Shown here piece by piece: positions 1 to 9,253 of a stretch of DNA of 64,000 nt. Every line of letters starts with the position of its first letter. The stretch's first letter is position 1. A program made the translations under genes and the position numbers. Below the pieces are notes generated by a model, which worked only from the letters and a program-made list of their open reading frames with translations, did not search any database and was not told the origin of the DNA. The stretch comes from Lamellibrachia satsuma (lineage: Eukaryota > Annelida > Polychaeta > Sabellida > Siboglinidae): the NCBI GenBank assembly GCA_033239005.1, contig BSQZ01000006.1, positions 13,271,162 through 13,335,161 on the forward strand. The letters run 5' to 3'.

Positions 1-510
1 GACTCGTATGAACAACGTAATCTGTTACCATCCACACCATCCATCACTTCCTCTACCGAACCGACTCTGTGTATAACAGACGAGGAAAATAAAGATGCGG
101 TTATTAGCGTAAGCAGCGAAACAGCTATGACCATAAGCAGCGGCAGCAGCGGCAGCAGCGGCAGCAGCAGTGGTGGTAACCATGGCAACGATATGCAGGC
201 GACAGCAATGAACATAGACAGAATACGAAATCGTACAGAAGCCATGATGAACCAGAACACCTTCAACACATTGATAGACGCAGCTTGTGTTCGTTATGCA
301 TGTAATGAAGTTGAGCGTATATTAGATTTATCGGAAGGTGAATATTACGTACCATCTTCCGGTCTGATCAATCACGTCTTGCGCTGGGTTGTCATAGCGA
401 TAGAGGAGAGGGTTGGTAAAAGACAATGGCATGACGATATGGCAGACACGATCAGAGCGACCATAGCCAGTCTATATGCGGGTAACAATGAAGTTCCTGA
501 CATTGATTAA
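1..510 (+). CDS. Unrecognised Polinton ORF, 5' partial
   Basis: The frame is open from base 1 to the TAA at 508-510, so the gene begins upstream of the window. The first ATG inside the window is at 127 and is probably not the true start. The protein has an acidic, Ser/Thr-rich stretch, a Gly/Ser tract (SGSSGSSGSSSGG) and then a C-terminal region of about 90 residues that looks helical (from about NQNTFNTLIDAACVRYACNE to SLYAGNN). I do not recognise a family. Its position left of the polymerase is one where Polintons carry lineage-specific genes. It shares no clear similarity with the next ORF. Confidence 0.55.
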   Translation, partial: DSYEQRNLLPSTPSITSSTEPTLCITDEENKDAVISVSSETAMTISSGSSGSSGSSSGGNHGNDMQATAMNIDRIRNRTEAMMNQNTFNTLIDAACVRYACNEVERILDLSEGEYYVPSSGLINHVLRWVVIAIEERVGKRQWHDDMADTIRATIASLYAGNNEVPDID

Positions 511-541
511 ACAGGTGTGTCTTTTGTTGTCCCGTCTATAG

Positions 542-1201
542 ATCCATAACGGGCTGCTACAGCTCAGAGAAGCGTATATCGATGACGATGATGACAAGAC
601 GACAACACCACCGCAACAGCAGCAGCAGCGACGAAAACGAAAATTGCCGTCGTTGGCTGCAAACGATCTGCGGGTGAAGCTCAATCGAAAACGTCGGTTT
701 GCAGCACCAACCGCAGCAGCAGCAGCAGCAGCAACCCCAGCAGCAACCCCAGCAGCAGCAACGACGGTGACAGCAGCAGCAGCAGCAGCAGCCGCACCGA
801 TGTCACCGCCACCCCCACCACCGTCGTGTCTACAGGGCACCTTCGAGTTCACGCCAGCGTCGCCACCATCGTCACCGTCATCATCGTCGTCGTCATTTGA
901 AATCATGAACAATACATTGTTGAAAACACCATCCGACATGCAGCAGCCATCAACATCATCATCACCGTGCACGTGTGATCGCTGCTGCGAAAACATTACC
1001 ATCCAAGCATCCTCACCGACGAAGCCGAACATTTTAGACCCAGAAACCGCAAACATCATGATCAACGAAGCAATCACACACCTCATTATGCACAGATCCT
1101 ATCACACACCGCTGACAGTAGCCGAAGCTACTGTTAATGTATGTACAGAAGGATGCACTCGGCTACTGTCAGAGGAGATGCAAGCATACTTAATACAAGA
1201 A

Positions 1202-1231
<30 letters not shown>
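542..1231 (+). CDS. Low-complexity basic/alanine-rich ORF of unknown function
   Basis: Open from 542 (after a TAG at 539-541) to TAA 1229-1231. There is no ATG before the main body; the first methionine codon is well inside, so the start is unknown (upstream splicing, non-AUG initiation or a broken start are all possible). The N-terminal part is translated CAG/GCA repeat: a short Gln run, a basic RRKRK cluster that could act as a nuclear signal, then Ala, Pro and Ser tracts. The last 60 residues, from about LDPETANIMINEA, are non-repetitive and look helical, with a CTCDRCC cluster just before. The opposite strand also has a long frame here, but it is only the mirror of the repeats. Confidence 0.4.
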
Positions 1232-1665
<434 letters not shown>

Positions 1666-1712
1666 TTTATGCATGAAGAGATCGACTTCTCTATATACAA
1701 TTATTCACACAC

Positions 1713-1849
1713 GTGACCTCTGTCGTGGTGTAAAAACCCACAAGTCCGCCATTATTCACACGTGACCTCTGTCGTGGTGTAAAAACCCACAAGTCAGTCA
1801 TTATTCACACACACGTGACCTCTGTCGTGGTGTAAAAGCCCACAAGTCA
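1713..1849 (+). repeat. Hairpin-motif array, left (3 units)
   Basis: Three direct repeats of about 50 bases. Each unit has an outer stem GAC/GTC (units at 1715-1746, 1764-1795 and 1817-1848; units 2 and 3 extend it to TGAC/GTCA), the invariant phrase CCTCTGTCG after the 5' stem, an inner hairpin with GTGG/CCAC, and CAAG before the 3' stem. The same architecture is found at the right end of the element (13,921-14,079). A TATA-like stretch (TATATATAG near 1,872) and AATAAA at 1,938 follow. Confidence 0.8.
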
Positions 1850-1937
1850 ATCATCATCATCATCATCAACTTATATATAGAGAAGCCTATCTTTTCATAT
1901 CAGTATATATATATTTCATAGACAATGTATTCTATTG

Positions 1938-1943
1938 AATAAA
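1938..1943 (+). terminator. Poly(A) signal AATAAA, left
   Basis: AATAAA lies about 90 bases after the left hairpin array, the same order (array then AATAAA) as at the right end of the element. It may end transcripts of the two upstream ORFs. Confidence 0.55.
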
Positions 1944-1952
1944 ATAGTCAAA

Positions 1953-2081
1953 ATGGAACGTGTTGTACCTTCATTATTCGCACGACTGACACCCCTCTTC
2001 ACGAAAGGGAAACCCGTAGTCGATTATGATGGACATAGTGTCCAAGTTAGGAACGCCCCTTTTTTAGTAATTGACCAATAG
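1953..2081 (+). CDS. Possible small ORF, 42 codons
   Basis: ATG in good context (CAAAATGG) opens a 42-residue frame that begins MERVVPSLFARL and ends inside the CCAAT repeat. A TATA-like sequence lies about 80 bases upstream. No family is recognised, and it may be chance. Confidence 0.2.
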   Translation: MERVVPSLFARLTPLFTKGKPVVDYDGHSVQVRNAPFLVIDQ

Positions 2082-2510
2082 GAATCAAGCTAGGAACGTC
2101 TCTCATTTGTGATTGGACAATAGTAGCCATGTTAATTAGTAATTGACCAATAGGAACGTCTCTTATTAATGATTGACATCTTATCCACCTCACAGCTACT
2201 ATATAGATGTAGTGAGAGGCCATAGTACTCATGTTAGGTTATTCGTGATTGGTCAATAGTACCCATGTTAATTAGTAATTGACCAATAGGAATCAAGCTA
2301 GGAACGTCTCTTAATGCTGATTGGTCAATAGTTAATTAGTAATTGACCAATAGGAATCAAGCTAGGAACGTCTCTTAACGCTGATTGGTCAATAGTACCC
2401 ATGTTAATTAGTAATTGACCAATAGGAATCAAGCTAGGAACGTCTCTTAACGCTGATTGGTCAATAGTACCCATGTTAATTAGTAATTGACCAATAGGAA
2501 CGTCTCTTAC
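2061..2510 (+). promoter_or_regulatory. CCAAT-box repeat array upstream of the polymerase gene
   Basis: Five to six imperfect tandem units of roughly 70-80 bases. Each carries ATTGACCAAT and, in opposite orientation, GATTGGTCAAT, joined by the phrase AGGAATCAAGCTAGGAACGTCTCTTA. ATTGG/CCAAT pairs in alternating orientation are what NF-Y-type factors bind in animals. The array sits immediately upstream of a TATA promoter, so an enhancer or upstream promoter role is inferred. Confidence 0.65.
2181..2222 (+). promoter_or_regulatory. Upstream copy of the TATA core promoter
   Basis: TTATCCACCT, CTATATAG (2199-2206) and ATGTAGTGAGAG form a block that recurs, with a few changes, 333 bases downstream at the polymerase promoter. 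It may be a second start site or a by-product of expansion of the CCAAT array. Confidence 0.5.
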
Positions 2511-2513
2511 ATG

Positions 2514-2570
2514 TTATCCACCTCGCATGCACTATATAGATGTACTGAGAGTCCATTCCCTCTCAGTTGT
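2514..2570 (+). promoter_or_regulatory. Core promoter of the polymerase transcription unit
   Basis: CTATATAG at 2532-2539 is a strong TATA box. Transcription would be expected to start about 25-30 bases downstream, near 2,560-2,570, that is after the ATG at 2527. This is why I take the ATG at 2581 (GCAGCCATGG, strong Kozak context) as the polymerase start. Confidence 0.65.
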
Positions 2571-2580
2571 AGACGCAGCC

Positions 2581-4704
2581 ATGGAAAGACACCAGTGTCG
2601 TCACTGCGAGCTCGCCTTCGACACGTGCGCAGAACTACAACGTCACGTGCAGAGTAATCACTCGACGCCATCATGCGACTTACATTCATACTCGATGGCA
2701 CCGCCTATGGTGGCGCCACGCAGCGACTATGCAAAGAGAGCGAAATACGCATGCGAGAAATGCGGCGCCACCTTCGGGAGATATAACAACCTACAGCGTC
2801 ACGTAAGGTCGGTATGTAGAGGTAGTAGTAGTAGTAGTAGAAGTAGTAGAAGCATAGTCTACGCGTGTAAGAAATGCGGACGGAAGTTCGAAAGACGTTA
2901 CCATCTGACCATGCACGCACGAACCGCGTGTGCCGACGTCACCGAGCCACCAGCACCAAAGGGATCAACAAGAGAAGACACTATCCCATCTCAAAACCAT
3001 CCCCTCGTTACCGAGGAAGATCCGTTAGACCCACCTGATCGACTTCCCTTCACCGATACTCTGTCGACGGAGTTGCTAGATGTCGTTCGTGCGCACTGGT
3101 CTGCTATACGGACCCACGCGTTCAGAGGTCCACTTCAATGCAGGTACGATTACAGATTAATCACGCTAGACACGACCGACTTGGAACCGTCTTTGAAGAT
3201 CATGTTCCAGGAACAGACCAATGCGTTCAAGATTAACCTCAGTTACGGGTTCATTCTGAGAAACAAGAACACGGGTCAATACAAGTACTATCATACCTCT
3301 TGTAATTGCTGTGGACGCTACCTGGACGAACCCAGTCTCGTCGCCAACAGCAAGGACTTTGATAAATTTCTCGAACGCATCCGAGAACCCGACCTCTTGC
3401 AATGGGCCATCAATCAAAGACCGGATTCTGCGTGGGTATGCGAACTCGTGACGAATGTCACTTTTTTCGTTAATCGCATCATCGATCATCCTATAGGATG
3501 TGTAGGCATGATCTCTCTACCATCCTACATCAAGAAGAAGAAAAGCATCATCGGACTGGAAACGGATCCCATCCATATGAAGAGGTACAAAGATAACCTG
3601 TGTCTGTTCCGATGTCTGGCCCTGTATCGAGGATGTGATCTATATCGATTGGAACCGGCGGTGAAGACGCTCTACGAGACATACGATCGAGATCACGTAC
3701 CCATAGAAGAATTTACAGGGGTCACGCTGGATGACCTCTATCGCGTAGAGACCACGTTCCAAACGAATGTGTGCGTGTACCGTCTTGTCAGCGAGGAGGA
3801 CGGTAAGTCGACTGCCGAACTGGTTCGTCGATCGTTATGCAACTACCCCGAAACAATGTATCTCAACCTTCACGGGACACATTTTTCATTCATCCAAGAT
3901 GTCTGCATGTACTGCAACTCGTATCGATGTCGGAAGTGCGGTGACTCGTTATGGAAAAAGGCATGGTTGCTGTATCGACACGAGCGCACGTGTACGGGAG
4001 GTGTGCGTCGAGTCTATCCTGGCGGTGTGTACCATTCCACACCGTCGGTGTTCGAACGTCTGGACGACGAGAACATTCGCGTGGCTGAATCGTTGCGCTA
4101 CTATCCGTATCGAGCTACCTTTGATTTCGAGTGTTGGTTCGACACGGAACAACTTCCGTCGGACAGTGACAAGGTCCACTGGGTGGCGCGTCACGTTCCA
4201 CTGAGCGTCAGCGTAGCATCCAACGTTCCCGGTCACGAGCGAGTGCAATGTCTCGTCACGGACGGAGACACCAACAAGTTGGTGAGTAGAATGATGAATA
4301 TCTTACAAACGATGAGTGACGCCGCTTACGACAAGATCAAACACTCGTACGAAGATGTCTTGGATCAACTCGCAGAGGAACTGACGAAATGGGACGAAAC
4401 CGAGAAGGCTGCACGAGCAGCCATCGATAAGAAGAAATCTCGTCCGACGACCAATCCATACAAAAAGCTGATGGGACAACTCTATGGCTGGATGCATCAG
4501 TTACCTGTCATCGGGTTCAATTCGGGTAAGTATGATCTCAATGCCATCAAACAGTTTCTCATACCCTACTTCTTATCCACCGGATCAAAGGAACAAGAAG
4601 AACAAGAAGAACAAGACGACAAAGACGAAGAGAATGAGGGTGTCGGTACTTTTTCGTCATCAAACGCAACAACACTTTCATGTGTCTTTCGACGGATCAG
4701 CTGA
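2581..4704 (+). CDS. polB: Polinton DNA polymerase B, N-terminal part (zinc fingers and exonuclease)
   Basis: N-terminal part of the protein-primed family B DNA polymerase that would copy the element. Residues 6-27, 58-79 and 96-117 are three C2H2/C2HC zinc fingers. Around residue 338 is the DNLCLFRCLAL segment, followed near 442-475 by a Cys/His-rich CMYC...CRKC cluster; both are in the region between fingers and exonuclease. Exo I (FDFECWF, about residue 514) and Exo II (IGFNSGKYDLN, about 644) carry the acidic residues of the 3'-5' exonuclease. The frame then enters an acidic EQEEQEEQ tract and leaves the conserved sequence; the rest of the gene is in another frame from about 4638. The last 20 or so residues before the stop at 4704 are frameshift product. 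The start at 2581 is chosen from promoter position and Kozak context. Confidence 0.93.
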   Translation: MERHQCRHCELAFDTCAELQRHVQSNHSTPSCDLHSYSMAPPMVAPRSDYAKRAKYACEKCGATFGRYNNLQRHVRSVCRGSSSSSRSSRSIVYACKKCGRKFERRYHLTMHARTACADVTEPPAPKGSTREDTIPSQNHPLVTEEDPLDPPDRLPFTDTLSTELLDVVRAHWSAIRTHAFRGPLQCRYDYRLITLDTTDLEPSLKIMFQEQTNAFKINLSYGFILRNKNTGQYKYYHTSCNCCGRYLDEPSLVANSKDFDKFLERIREPDLLQWAINQRPDSAWVCELVTNVTFFVNRIIDHPIGCVGMISLPSYIKKKKSIIGLETDPIHMKRYKDNLCLFRCLALYRGCDLYRLEPAVKTLYETYDRDHVPIEEFTGVTLDDLYRVETTFQTNVCVYRLVSEEDGKSTAELVRRSLCNYPETMYLNLHGTHFSFIQDVCMYCNSYRCRKCGDSLWKKAWLLYRHERTCTGGVRRVYPGGVYHSTPSVFERLDDENIRVAESLRYYPYRATFDFECWFDTEQLPSDSDKVHWVARHVPLSVSVASNVPGHERVQCLVTDGDTNKLVSRMMNILQTMSDAAYDKIKHSYEDVLDQLAEELTKWDETEKAARAAIDKKKSRPTTNPYKKLMGQLYGWMHQLPVIGFNSGKYDLNAIKQFLIPYFLSTGSKEQEEQEEQDDKDEENEGVGTFSSSNATTLSCVFRRIS

Positions 4705-7016
4705 AATTCCTAGACATGACCAACTACATAGCTCCCGGGTTCAGTTACGACAAGTATCTGAAGGCGTACGGATGCGAGGTGACAAAAGGTCATTTCCCGT
4801 ACGAGTACATGGACCGTCTGGAGAGACTCGACGACACTGCACTTCCATCGAAACAGGCCTTCTTCAGTCGACTGAAGAACGAAGGTATCTCCGACGAGGA
4901 TTATGCCAGTTGTCAAGAGGCCTGGCGCGACAATTCCATGACGACTTTGCGAGACTTTCTCGTCTGGTACAACAACAGAGACGTGGTTCCCTTTCTGCAG
5001 GCCATCGACAGACAGTTTGCCTTCTACGAACAACGTGGTATAGACATGTTCAAACAAGGCATCAGCGTACCTGGTCTGACCTTGCTCTACCTGTTCAACG
5101 ACCTTCCCGAGAAGACCTACTTTACCATATTCAACGAGAAGAATAAAGATCTTCATCATCTCGTCAAAGATCACGTGGTTGGCGGGGCTTCGCTCATTTT
5201 TCATCGCTATCACGAGAAAGGGGTCACCACGCTACGTCAGAACGAGTACGGAGAGACCGCTCGTCCTTGTAGGTCCATCGTTGGATACGATGCCAATGCC
5301 CTGTACTTGTGGTCACTCACGCAAGACATGCCTATGGGATGGTACACGCGACGACGGGAAGAGAAGGATTTCCGACCGGAATCGGCGCAGCTGTACGGTC
5401 AGATGGTCGCGGAATGGTTGACTTGGGAATCCGAACGCACGGGACGCGTCATACGACACCAGATCAACGGTAGAGAGAAGAGAATAGGCAAACTGCTGGT
5501 GGACGGGTGGTGCAGCGAGACGAAAACGGCTTATCAGTACCACGGATGTTTTTTCCATGGTCACTCGTGCACTGGCAAAGAGGTCAACGAGGTCAATGGG
5601 AAACCCATGGCTGAACTGCTCGAAGACACCCGAAAGAACACCGTCTACCTCCGTCACTTTGTCAAAGTCGTAGAGATGTGGGAATGCGAGTGGAAACAGA
5701 CGAGACGAGATCCTGTCGTGAAAAAGCTTCTGGATGCTGCATTTCCGCGCCGACGTCACGCACGATGGACGATGACGTCACAACAGATCCTGAGCGGCGT
5801 GCGTGCCGGAACCGTGTTCGGTCTGATCGAGTGTGACCTTTGCGTACCGCAAGCATTGCGAGAACACTTTGCCGAGATGCAGCCCGTGTTCAAGAACATC
5901 CGACTGACACGCGACGATCTCGGATCGTTCATGCGCCGATACGCCGAGGAGCACGACATCATGACGACACCGAGACGCATGCTCGTGGGTAGTTATCGAG
6001 GGGATAAGATCCTGCTTGCCACGCCTCTGCTGCGATGGTACATGGACCACGGTCTCGAGGTGACGCACGTGTATCAGGTCATCGAGTACGATCCCGTCCC
6101 GTGTTTCAGACGGTTCGGCGATGCAGTGTCCGCGGCGCGACGCGAAGGAGACGTCCACTCGCACAAGGCCATCATCGCAGACACCATGAAGTTGCTGGGG
6201 AACTCGGGTTACGGAAAGACCATAACCAACGTGGACCGACATCGCGACGTCAATTATTGCAAGGAGAAGGCGGCATCGCTCTTGGTCAACGATAAGAGAT
6301 TCCGACAACTCGATGTCATCGTGGACGATACGTACGAGATAGAGATGAACAAGAAGACCGTCACGTACACCCTGCCCATACACGTGGGATTCTTCGTTCT
6401 GCAGTACGCCAAGATGCGCATGTTACAGTTCTACTACGACTTCATCGACAGGTACCTGGAGCGCCCTCTTTTTCAGTACTGCGAGACAGATACAGATTCT
6501 GCCTATTTGGCCTTGGCCGGCGAGTCCGTCGACGCCCTCGTGACTCCGGAACTACGAGAACATTACTTCCGGCACCGCTCCGAATGGTTGCCGTCCGAAT
6601 GTTGCGACGACCATCGGAACGAGTACGTGCGCTGTCGACTCGCCAATAGACCGTGGGTCGGCGACGAGGCGTGCTGTAAAGCGCGTAGGGCGTACGACAA
6701 GAGGACACCTGGTCTGTTCAAGGTGGAATGGTCCGGCGACGGGTTCGTGGGGTTGTGTAGCAAGACGTACTATTGTTTCGGACCTACCGACAAATACAGC
6801 ACCAAAGGACTGAGCAAACGTCACAACGACATCGACAAGAACGCGTTCCTGGAGGTGCTCACCAACCGTCGGAGCGGACGTGGAAAGAACCGTGGGTTCC
6901 GGGTGCGTCACTCGACCGTGATGACGTACGTGCAGGAACGAGCGGCTCTCACCTACTTCTATCCCAAACGAGTGGTGCACGAGGACGGGGTGAGCACGGG
7001 TCCGGTGGACGTGTAG
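4638..7016 (+). CDS. polB: Polinton DNA polymerase B, C-terminal part (polymerase domain)
   Basis: Continuation of the polymerase in the -1 frame, open from 4638 (after TGA 4635-4637) to TAG 7014-7016. The first ATG at 4680 is internal to conserved sequence and is not a real start. Exo III (YNNRDV, near 4968), motif A (YDANALYLWSL, near 5286), motif B (KLLGNSGYGKT, near 6189) and motif C (ETDTDSAYL, near 6483) are all present with catalytic Asp residues. A Cys/His-rich stretch and the KTYYCFG/KYSTKGLSK block follow. The break from the N-terminal part is a single -1 shift between about 4,600 and 4,655, near a T5 run at 4650-4654. Both halves are otherwise well preserved, so the damage is either very recent or a sequence error. 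The packaging ATPase starts 39 bases downstream. Confidence 0.93.
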   Translation, partial: GCRYFFVIKRNNTFMCLSTDQLKFLDMTNYIAPGFSYDKYLKAYGCEVTKGHFPYEYMDRLERLDDTALPSKQAFFSRLKNEGISDEDYASCQEAWRDNSMTTLRDFLVWYNNRDVVPFLQAIDRQFAFYEQRGIDMFKQGISVPGLTLLYLFNDLPEKTYFTIFNEKNKDLHHLVKDHVVGGASLIFHRYHEKGVTTLRQNEYGETARPCRSIVGYDANALYLWSLTQDMPMGWYTRRREEKDFRPESAQLYGQMVAEWLTWESERTGRVIRHQINGREKRIGKLLVDGWCSETKTAYQYHGCFFHGHSCTGKEVNEVNGKPMAELLEDTRKNTVYLRHFVKVVEMWECEWKQTRRDPVVKKLLDAAFPRRRHARWTMTSQQILSGVRAGTVFGLIECDLCVPQALREHFAEMQPVFKNIRLTRDDLGSFMRRYAEEHDIMTTPRRMLVGSYRGDKILLATPLLRWYMDHGLEVTHVYQVIEYDPVPCFRRFGDAVSAARREGDVHSHKAIIADTMKLLGNSGYGKTITNVDRHRDVNYCKEKAASLLVNDKRFRQLDVIVDDTYEIEMNKKTVTYTLPIHVGFFVLQYAKMRMLQFYYDFIDRYLERPLFQYCETDTDSAYLALAGESVDALVTPELREHYFRHRSEWLPSECCDDHRNEYVRCRLANRPWVGDEACCKARRAYDKRTPGLFKVEWSGDGFVGLCSKTYYCFGPTDKYSTKGLSKRHNDIDKNAFLEVLTNRRSGRGKNRGFRVRHSTVMTYVQERAALTYFYPKRVVHEDGVSTGPVDV

Positions 7017-7055
7017 AAAAGGACGATGCACTGCAGTCGTCTTTCATAAACGACC

Positions 7056-7682
7056 ATGGACGCGCGGTGGAAACATCCTTTCACGTGCATCGTCGCCGGT
7101 CCGACGGGATGCGGCAAAAGTACTTTCGTGACGCGTATGCTACGTCACGCTGCTGCGATGATCGATCCTCCTCCCGAACGGATCACGTGGTGTTACGGAG
7201 AATGGCAAGAGGCTTACGCAACGATGGACTTGACGGACGTGCGCTTCGAGGAAGGATTGCCGAGTGCCAGCATGTTCGATTCGTCGACGAGGAACCTCAT
7301 CGTCATAGACGATCTCATGGCAGAAACAGACGAACGGGTCACGACCTTGTTCACTAAAAAGAGTCATCACAGGAACACGTCCGTGCTGTATCTCGTACAG
7401 AACCTTTTCCCCAAAAACAAAGAGAGTCGTACCATCAGTCTGAATTCTCAGTACATGGTGGTGTTCAAGAATCCTCGTGACGCATCGCAGATGTCGCACT
7501 TGGCTCGACAGATGTATCCGGGGCGCGGCAAATTCGTTCAAGAGGCTTTTAAAGACGCCACTTCGGTACCGTACGGCTATCTATTGGTCGATCTCAAGCA
7601 GGACACGCCGGAGGACATGCGTCTGCGCACGGCCATCTTTCCAGACGACGGTGTTCAGTACGTGTACGCGCAGAAGGTATAA
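7056..7682 (+). CDS. A32/FtsK-type DNA-packaging ATPase
   Basis: A 208-residue P-loop ATPase of the FtsK/HerA superfamily, the motor expected to pump the element's DNA into capsids. Walker A is GPTGCGKST (residues 15-23). Walker B is LIVIDDLM (81-88). A sensor-like polar residue is in LVQNLF (about 113-118). Size and motif order match Polinton and virophage packaging ATPases. The start ATG is in good context (GACCATGG) and lies 39 bases after the polymerase stop. No promoter is visible in that gap, so it is probably read from a longer transcript. Confidence 0.93.
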   Translation: MDARWKHPFTCIVAGPTGCGKSTFVTRMLRHAAAMIDPPPERITWCYGEWQEAYATMDLTDVRFEEGLPSASMFDSSTRNLIVIDDLMAETDERVTTLFTKKSHHRNTSVLYLVQNLFPKNKESRTISLNSQYMVVFKNPRDASQMSHLARQMYPGRGKFVQEAFKDATSVPYGYLLVDLKQDTPEDMRLRTAIFPDDGVQYVYAQKV

Positions 7683-7719
7683 ACAGCCCGCACGCCTGGA
7701 TAGTCTCTTCATTCCCACC

Positions 7720-8121
7720 ATGTCTGCCCTGGTGAAGAGACACATTATATGCATACAGGCTCTGAACAGGATCAAGAACAACAAACTGAAAAGAGCCATC
7801 ATCGAAAACGCTGACGCCGATCTTTTGTGTGCGCTAGCCGAGTGTGCCTACAACATATTAAAACAGAACATTCCATTGTCTGCATTACAGAGGCGTCGTT
7901 TGAGTAAATACAGGAAGAGGTTACGGGAGTTGGCTCACAGTCGAACGTCGGCCGGTAGAAGAAGACGCCTCTTGCTGAACCGACAGGTCGGCGAAGGACA
8001 GAGCGGAGGGTTCCTATCGGCCTTCCTAGCACCGTTGGCAAGTTCGGTGTTTCTACCCTTGCTTCGAGAGGTGCTGCTCCCGCAAGCAACCAGGTCGCGC
8101 CATCTTCGTTCGGGAGGTTAG
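7720..8121 (+). CDS. Polinton-conserved small basic protein
   Basis: 133 residues beginning MSALVKRHIICIQALN. The ATG at 7720 (CACCATGT) is chosen because the longer open frame upstream only overlaps the ATPase gene in a different frame. The N-terminal two-thirds is helical and basic (LLCALAECAYNILK, then an Arg-rich RRRLSKYRKRLREL and RRRRLLL). The C-terminus has the GGFLSAFLAPL hydrophobic segment and a basic tail. I recognise this layout from Polinton proteins of other invertebrates. A DNA-binding or core-type virion role, like adenovirus core proteins, is inference. Its TAG is followed directly by the ATG of the next gene. Confidence 0.75.
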   Translation: MSALVKRHIICIQALNRIKNNKLKRAIIENADADLLCALAECAYNILKQNIPLSALQRRRLSKYRKRLRELAHSRTSAGRRRRLLLNRQVGEGQSGGFLSAFLAPLASSVFLPLLREVLLPQATRSRHLRSGG

Positions 8122-8931
8122 ATGGAACACGCACGCAAGATGGCCTTGGTAGATCCACGAATGTTGGACACGCTTCGATCACCCCCACCCCCGACGGATA
8201 CCTTAGGTAAGAAGGTGCGAGCTCTCGATGACGAGATGACGGCCATCCTCGACAGAAAGGACCTCGACGACAGGACCAAGGTCACATTGTATAATCAGGT
8301 GTTGCAACGGTATAACGTCTTGTCCGATAAACACGCCAAGGAACCGACACGAGTGATCTCGGTGAACGAGTCTGGACCGGGACCGGGGCCAGGGCCGGGG
8401 CCGGGGCTGGGGGTGGAGGCGGGGGCAGCTCCTGCTAACGAGATAGAAGCCGACGTCGTGGATACCGTTCCCAAGACCATGCAAGGCAAAGCCAGACGGT
8501 TGATGGAACGCATGAAAAGAAACATGTCTTGGACCGCCCGCGGCGAACTGATACACGAGGGTGTGCCCATCGCCGGAAGTAACGTGGTGGATCTCGTGAA
8601 CGATGTGCTGCGCAAGAGAAAGACCAATCCGACGGGATGGCAACCGTTTGCAAGACAACTCCGTGCCATGAACCTGCCCATGGAGTTGGTCGGTAACGTC
8701 GCCAGGAGAGACTACATACGCCAGGCACCGACACCGAGCACATCCACCACTCCAGGTCGTCGTCGAATGCCGGCTACTCCTCGCTCTGGTGGTGGTGCTA
8801 GCGCAAGAAGATCGCTCAGTTGGACACCCCTCGCTCGTCGACGCGGACAAATGGAACATTCCATGCTCACCCCACCTCCAGAACGTCAACGCAAGGCACT
8901 GACGTCATTGGCTAGTTGGGAAGACATTTAA
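8122..8931 (+). CDS. Polinton-conserved hypothetical protein
   Basis: 269 residues with no enzymatic motif. The N-terminal block KMALVDPRMLDTL and the segment ALDDEMTAILDRKDLDDRTK...LYNQVLQRY recall a conserved hypothetical of metazoan Polintons. A GPGPGP linker of about 20 residues follows, then a second conserved block (WQPFARQLRAMNLPMELVG) and a basic Ser/Thr/Pro-rich tail. A structural or assembly role is only suggested by its place between ATPase and integrase among virion genes. The start ATG directly abuts the previous stop (TAGATG), which favours translation by reinitiation on a shared transcript. No other start is closer to the conserved block. Confidence 0.7.
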   Translation: MEHARKMALVDPRMLDTLRSPPPPTDTLGKKVRALDDEMTAILDRKDLDDRTKVTLYNQVLQRYNVLSDKHAKEPTRVISVNESGPGPGPGPGPGLGVEAGAAPANEIEADVVDTVPKTMQGKARRLMERMKRNMSWTARGELIHEGVPIAGSNVVDLVNDVLRKRKTNPTGWQPFARQLRAMNLPMELVGNVARRDYIRQAPTPSTSTTPGRRRMPATPRSGGGASARRSLSWTPLARRRGQMEHSMLTPPPERQRKALTSLASWEDI

Positions 8932-8970
8932 GTCGTTGCAACACGCGTCCACAGCTCAGTGTGCACTGCG

Positions 8971-9114
8971 ATGTCGAACGATCCACAGGACACGTACTAC
9001 CGTTCCGTCGTCGTTACAGTATTTTGCGTTGGACTGTACTTGATTGCTGACGCCGTAGTGCGAAATCTTTACAACATTTGCTCTGCAGAGTATGATCACA
9101 GTACTAGAATATAG
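8971..9114 (+). CDS. Small single-pass membrane protein, 47 residues
   Basis: MSNDPQDTYYR, then a hydrophobic segment (SVVVTVFCVGLYLIADAVV) and a short polar tail; stop TAG 9112-9114. It starts 39 bases after the preceding gene and overlaps the next small membrane ORF by 23 bases in another frame. Small membrane ORFs at this place are plausible for a virus-like element, but the function is unknown. Confidence 0.5.
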   Translation: MSNDPQDTYYRSVVVTVFCVGLYLIADAVVRNLYNICSAEYDHSTRI

Positions 9115-9253
9115 ATCATTCGTCATCGTCTTGGGTGTGGTAGTGGGACTTCTGGTGTACGTCAGCGTATTCTTTCTTACTCGTCACGAACCGTGCTGCG
9201 CACCGTGCTGCGCAGTAAACGTCACAACCGTCAGTCCATCGGAACTCTTTTAA
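9092..9253 (+). CDS. Small membrane protein with CC-rich tail, 53 residues
   Basis: The ATG at 9092 opens a 53-residue frame: a short polar start, a long hydrophobic helix (FVIVLGVVVGLLVYVSVFFL) and a Cys-rich tail (HEPCCAPCCAV). Its TAA overlaps the integrase ATG (TAATG at 9251-9255). The paired overlaps at both ends support it being translated. Function unknown. Confidence 0.5.
   Translation: MITVLEYRSFVIVLGVVVGLLVYVSVFFLTRHEPCCAPCCAVNVTTVSPSELF

Noticed and set aside
472..1086. 204-codon minus-strand frame
   Set aside because: It mirrors the CAG/GCA and TCA repeats of the plus-strand ORF; its product is runs of Ala, Gly and Asp with no recognisable domain.
4638..4704. Programmed -1 frameshift in the polymerase gene
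   Set aside because: No canonical X-XXY-YYZ slippery heptamer in the right phase is seen, and similar shifts occur in the capsid gene at homopolymers, so error or mutation is more likely.
3767..6295. Several 80-200 codon frames on both strands within the polymerase gene
   Set aside because: They overlap the conserved polymerase frame entirely and are Arg/Ser-rich shadows without domains.
7477..7719. Longer N-terminus for the small basic protein
   Set aside because: This part overlaps the conserved end of the ATPase gene in another frame, and the Kozak-context ATG is at 7720.
9193..9252. Upstream start of the integrase at 9193
   Set aside because: It would be a GTG codon, not normal in this context. 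The ATG at 9253 overlaps the previous stop and fits the family.
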